A stretch of 14,727 bases of DNA from Bacteroidota bacterium. Its GTDB lineage: Bacteria; Bacteroidota; Bacteroidia; B-17B0; B-17BO. Below the pieces are notes generated by a model, which ran no database searches, was not told where the DNA came from, and worked only from the letters and a program-made list of their open reading frames with translations. The translations under genes were made by a program, and so were the position numbers. Each line of letters begins with the position of its first letter. Positions within the stretch are counted from its first letter, which is position 1. Of this stretch, positions 13,153-14,727 are shown piece by piece. The DNA lies in assembly GCA_025356715.1 (NCBI GenBank), contig JANXRU010000165.1, positions 1-14,727 of the forward strand, written 5' to 3'.

Positions 13153-14484
13153 ATGTTGTGGCACGTCCTTAAATTATATATGTCGGTAGTCGTGGCTGTT
13201 TATTTTAAGCGCACGAAAGTGAAAAATATAGAGTACCTCAACGTGAAAGGACCTGCTATTCTAGCTATGAATCATCCAAACTCTTTTGCTGATCCTGTTG
13301 CTTTTTCTTCAATAGTTTATCCGCCACGCGTGCGCTATTTAGCTCGTGGCGACGCTTTTAAAAAAGGATTTGCTACTTGGTTTTTACAGCAATTAGGGAT
13401 TATTCCAATTTTCAGGATACAAGATGGAGGTAAAGAAGGTTTATTAAAAAATGATGAAACGTATAATGTTGTAAATAAATTATTATGCAAAAACGCTAAA
13501 ATTATCATTTTTGCGGAAGGCTTATGTATACAGGAACGACGATTACGCCCACTTAAAAAAGGAGTGCCACGAATGATATTTGGAGCTGTGACTGATTTTC
13601 CTGAATTGGCTAATTTAGTAGTGATTCCAATAGGTGTTAATTACTCTAATCCATCAAAATTTAGAAGTACGCTTTTATATAATGTGGGTAAACCCATTAA
13701 AATTGCTGATTATTTAGGCGCTTACAAAGAAGCACCAGCTAAAACGATGAACCAGTTTTTGATAGATTTGGCACCTCGAATGAAAGATCTGATTGTTAAT
13801 ATCAACCATAAACACAATGAAAAACTAATAGAGCACATAGAAGAAATATACAGGTACACTTATTTTAAAAAACATAAATTTAATTTTTCAAATTTAGAAC
13901 ACGATTTTAAGTTTTCTAATGAGGTAGCTGAAACTATTAATGCTGTTGAGTTAAATCAGCCTGAGAAATTGAAAGAATTAGCTAAACAAAATGTCGCCTA
14001 CTTCAAACAACTGGATAAACATCAATTAAAAGATTGGTTGATTAACCCAGCTAAACATGATGTGATTAATTATGGGGTTTTATTTTTGCGTTGTTTGATT
14101 ATTTTACTCACAATACCCATTTATATAGTAGGAGTTATTGGTAATTACCTTCCATATAAATTAACAGAGCTATTAGTAAGTAAAAAAATAAAATTATTAG
14201 AGTTTAAAGCTTCTTTTAATTTGGGTTTTGGAGCTATTCTGTTTTTACTTAATTATAGCCTTATTTATGCCATTATTACGCTATCAACACCAAGTTATTG
14301 GTATGGGTTAGAGGTGGTTATCGTTTTTGTATTAGCTGGACGAGCATGCGTGTCGCTTTCCCCTTTTCGTAAAAAAACCATGGGTATATATCGATTACTG
14401 AGATTAAAAGCTACTCAACCAACTCTTTTTAGCCAATTATTAGCCCAACGTAAGGCTATTATTTTAGATTTCCAAGCCTTGTAA
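13153..14484 (+). CDS. PlsC-type glycerolipid acyltransferase with C-terminal membrane helices
   Basis: A 443-residue protein whose first half is an LPLAT/PlsC acyltransferase domain. Motif I is NHPNSFADP (40-48) in the His-x5-Asp form (His41, Asp47). RYLARGDAF (61-69) and GIIPIFRIQDGGKEG (82-96) cover motif II, IIIFAEGLCIQERRLRPLKK (117-136) is motif III with the EG pair, and VVIPIGVNYSN (156-166) is motif IV. Such enzymes transfer a fatty acyl group to glycerol-phosphate or lysophosphatidate at the inner membrane. The His-x5-Asp form recalls the yeast Gpt2/Sct1-like branch more than classic His-x4-Asp PlsC. The C-terminal half holds a charged helical region (210-300) and three membrane segments (about 308-330, 357-377, 385-402), making it about twice the length of plain PlsC. 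It has its own promoter box. The exact acyl acceptor is unknown. Confidence 0.88.
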   Translation: MLWHVLKLYMSVVVAVYFKRTKVKNIEYLNVKGPAILAMNHPNSFADPVAFSSIVYPPRVRYLARGDAFKKGFATWFLQQLGIIPIFRIQDGGKEGLLKNDETYNVVNKLLCKNAKIIIFAEGLCIQERRLRPLKKGVPRMIFGAVTDFPELANLVVIPIGVNYSNPSKFRSTLLYNVGKPIKIADYLGAYKEAPAKTMNQFLIDLAPRMKDLIVNINHKHNEKLIEHIEEIYRYTYFKKHKFNFSNLEHDFKFSNEVAETINAVELNQPEKLKELAKQNVAYFKQLDKHQLKDWLINPAKHDVINYGVLFLRCLIILLTIPIYIVGVIGNYLPYKLTELLVSKKIKLLEFKASFNLGFGAILFLLNYSLIYAIITLSTPSYWYGLEVVIVFVLAGRACVSLSPFRKKTMGIYRLLRLKATQPTLFSQLLAQRKAIILDFQAL

Positions 14485-14570
14485 ATAAAGGGTTTCGGTT
14501 ACTATTGTTAAGTTATCAAACTATTTGTGTATTTCTATATCAGATAAAGGGGTTATTTTTTAAACTTTTT

Positions 14571-14600
14571 TTTGTCAATACAAAATAAAGTGTAAATTTG
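14571..14600 (+). promoter_or_regulatory. Full -33/-7 promoter upstream of tRNA-Glu
   Basis: TTTG at 14571-14574 and TAAATTTG at 14593-14600, 18 bases apart, fit the Bacteroidota consensus. The box ends 17 bases before the mature 5' end of the tRNA, leaving a short leader for RNase P to remove. The 14485-14570 stretch before it shows nothing else. Confidence 0.7.
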
Positions 14601-14617
14601 CACTCCATTAATTTAAT

Positions 14618-14689
14618 GGCCCGTTCGTCTAGGGGTTAGGACGCGTCCCTTTCACGGACGAAACACGGGTTCGATTCCCGTACGGGCTA
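14618..14689 (+). tRNA. tRNA-Glu (anticodon UUC)
   Basis: The cloverleaf closes fully. The acceptor GGCCCGT pairs with ACGGGCT (14682-14688, with one G-U at the end). The D arm is within GTCTAGGGGTTAGGAC. The anticodon stem CGTCC/GGACG (14644-14648 and 14656-14660) holds loop CTTTCAC with anticodon TTC at 14651-14653. The T arm is ACGGG-TTCGATT-CCCGT. The discriminator is A at 14689 and the next bases are CAT, so CCA is not encoded and must be added, as is common in Bacteroidota. It decodes GAA and GAG glutamate codons and supplies glutamyl-tRNA for tetrapyrrole synthesis in organisms using that route. Confidence 0.95.
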
Positions 14690-14727
14690 CATAAAAAATA
14701 GCTAAAAGCCTCATTATCAAATAGATA

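Noticed and set aside
1..14727. CRISPR array, prophage, toxin-antitoxin, restriction or biosynthetic gene cluster
   Set aside because: No repeat-spacer pattern, phage structural gene, or matching protein family was seen in any frame.

Overview
The window looks like chromosomal DNA from a member of the Bacteroidota. It is AT-rich and has a type IX secretion sorting domain, a GLPGLI-family protein beside a beta-barrel outer-membrane protein, a dihydroorotase of the Bacteroidota type, several TAnnTTTG promoter boxes of the kind used in this phylum, no clear Shine-Dalgarno sites, and a tRNA without an encoded CCA. I cannot place it below phylum.

Layout. The left edge (1-309) is the tail of an IS1380-like transposase, cut by the window start. 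It abuts a gutted lipoprotein gene (310-420). Next come an unknown lipoprotein (490-1020) and a START-like (SRPBCC) protein (1076-1495), convergent with a small exported parvulin (1507-1899, minus). The parvulin is divergent from a SAM methyltransferase (1982-2611), which abuts a very small T9SS-tagged exported protein (2612-3067, minus). An APC-type amino-acid permease (3272-4729) overlaps a membrane-anchored triple helix-hairpin-helix protein (4719-5657). An outer-membrane beta-barrel protein (5731-8472) and a GLPGLI protein (8501-9235) form a probable two-gene operon. It runs into a polyprenol-phosphate mannosyltransferase-like glycosyltransferase (9236-9949, minus). A secreted RlpA-like double-psi beta-barrel protein (10102-10485) precedes dihydroorotase (10506-11843). 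Then come an SPFH-GYF_2 fusion (11935-13041) with a strong hairpin terminator, a PlsC-type acyltransferase with C-terminal membrane segments (13153-14484), and tRNA-Glu(UUC) (14618-14689).

Much of the content concerns the cell envelope: lipoprotein, exported parvulin, T9SS cargo, barrel plus GLPGLI, RlpA-like protein, lipid-linked sugar synthesis, phospholipid acylation and a membrane-stress SPFH protein. Dihydroorotase and tRNA-Glu are housekeeping. Apart from the IS scar there is no defence island, prophage, CRISPR array or biosynthetic cluster, and most of the window is ordinary. The better leads are the IS scar with its chimeric 56-codon frame, the near-cargoless T9SS protein, the barrel/GLPGLI pair, the SPFH-GYF_2 fusion, and missing canonical residues in the parvulin, RlpA-like protein and dihydroorotase.
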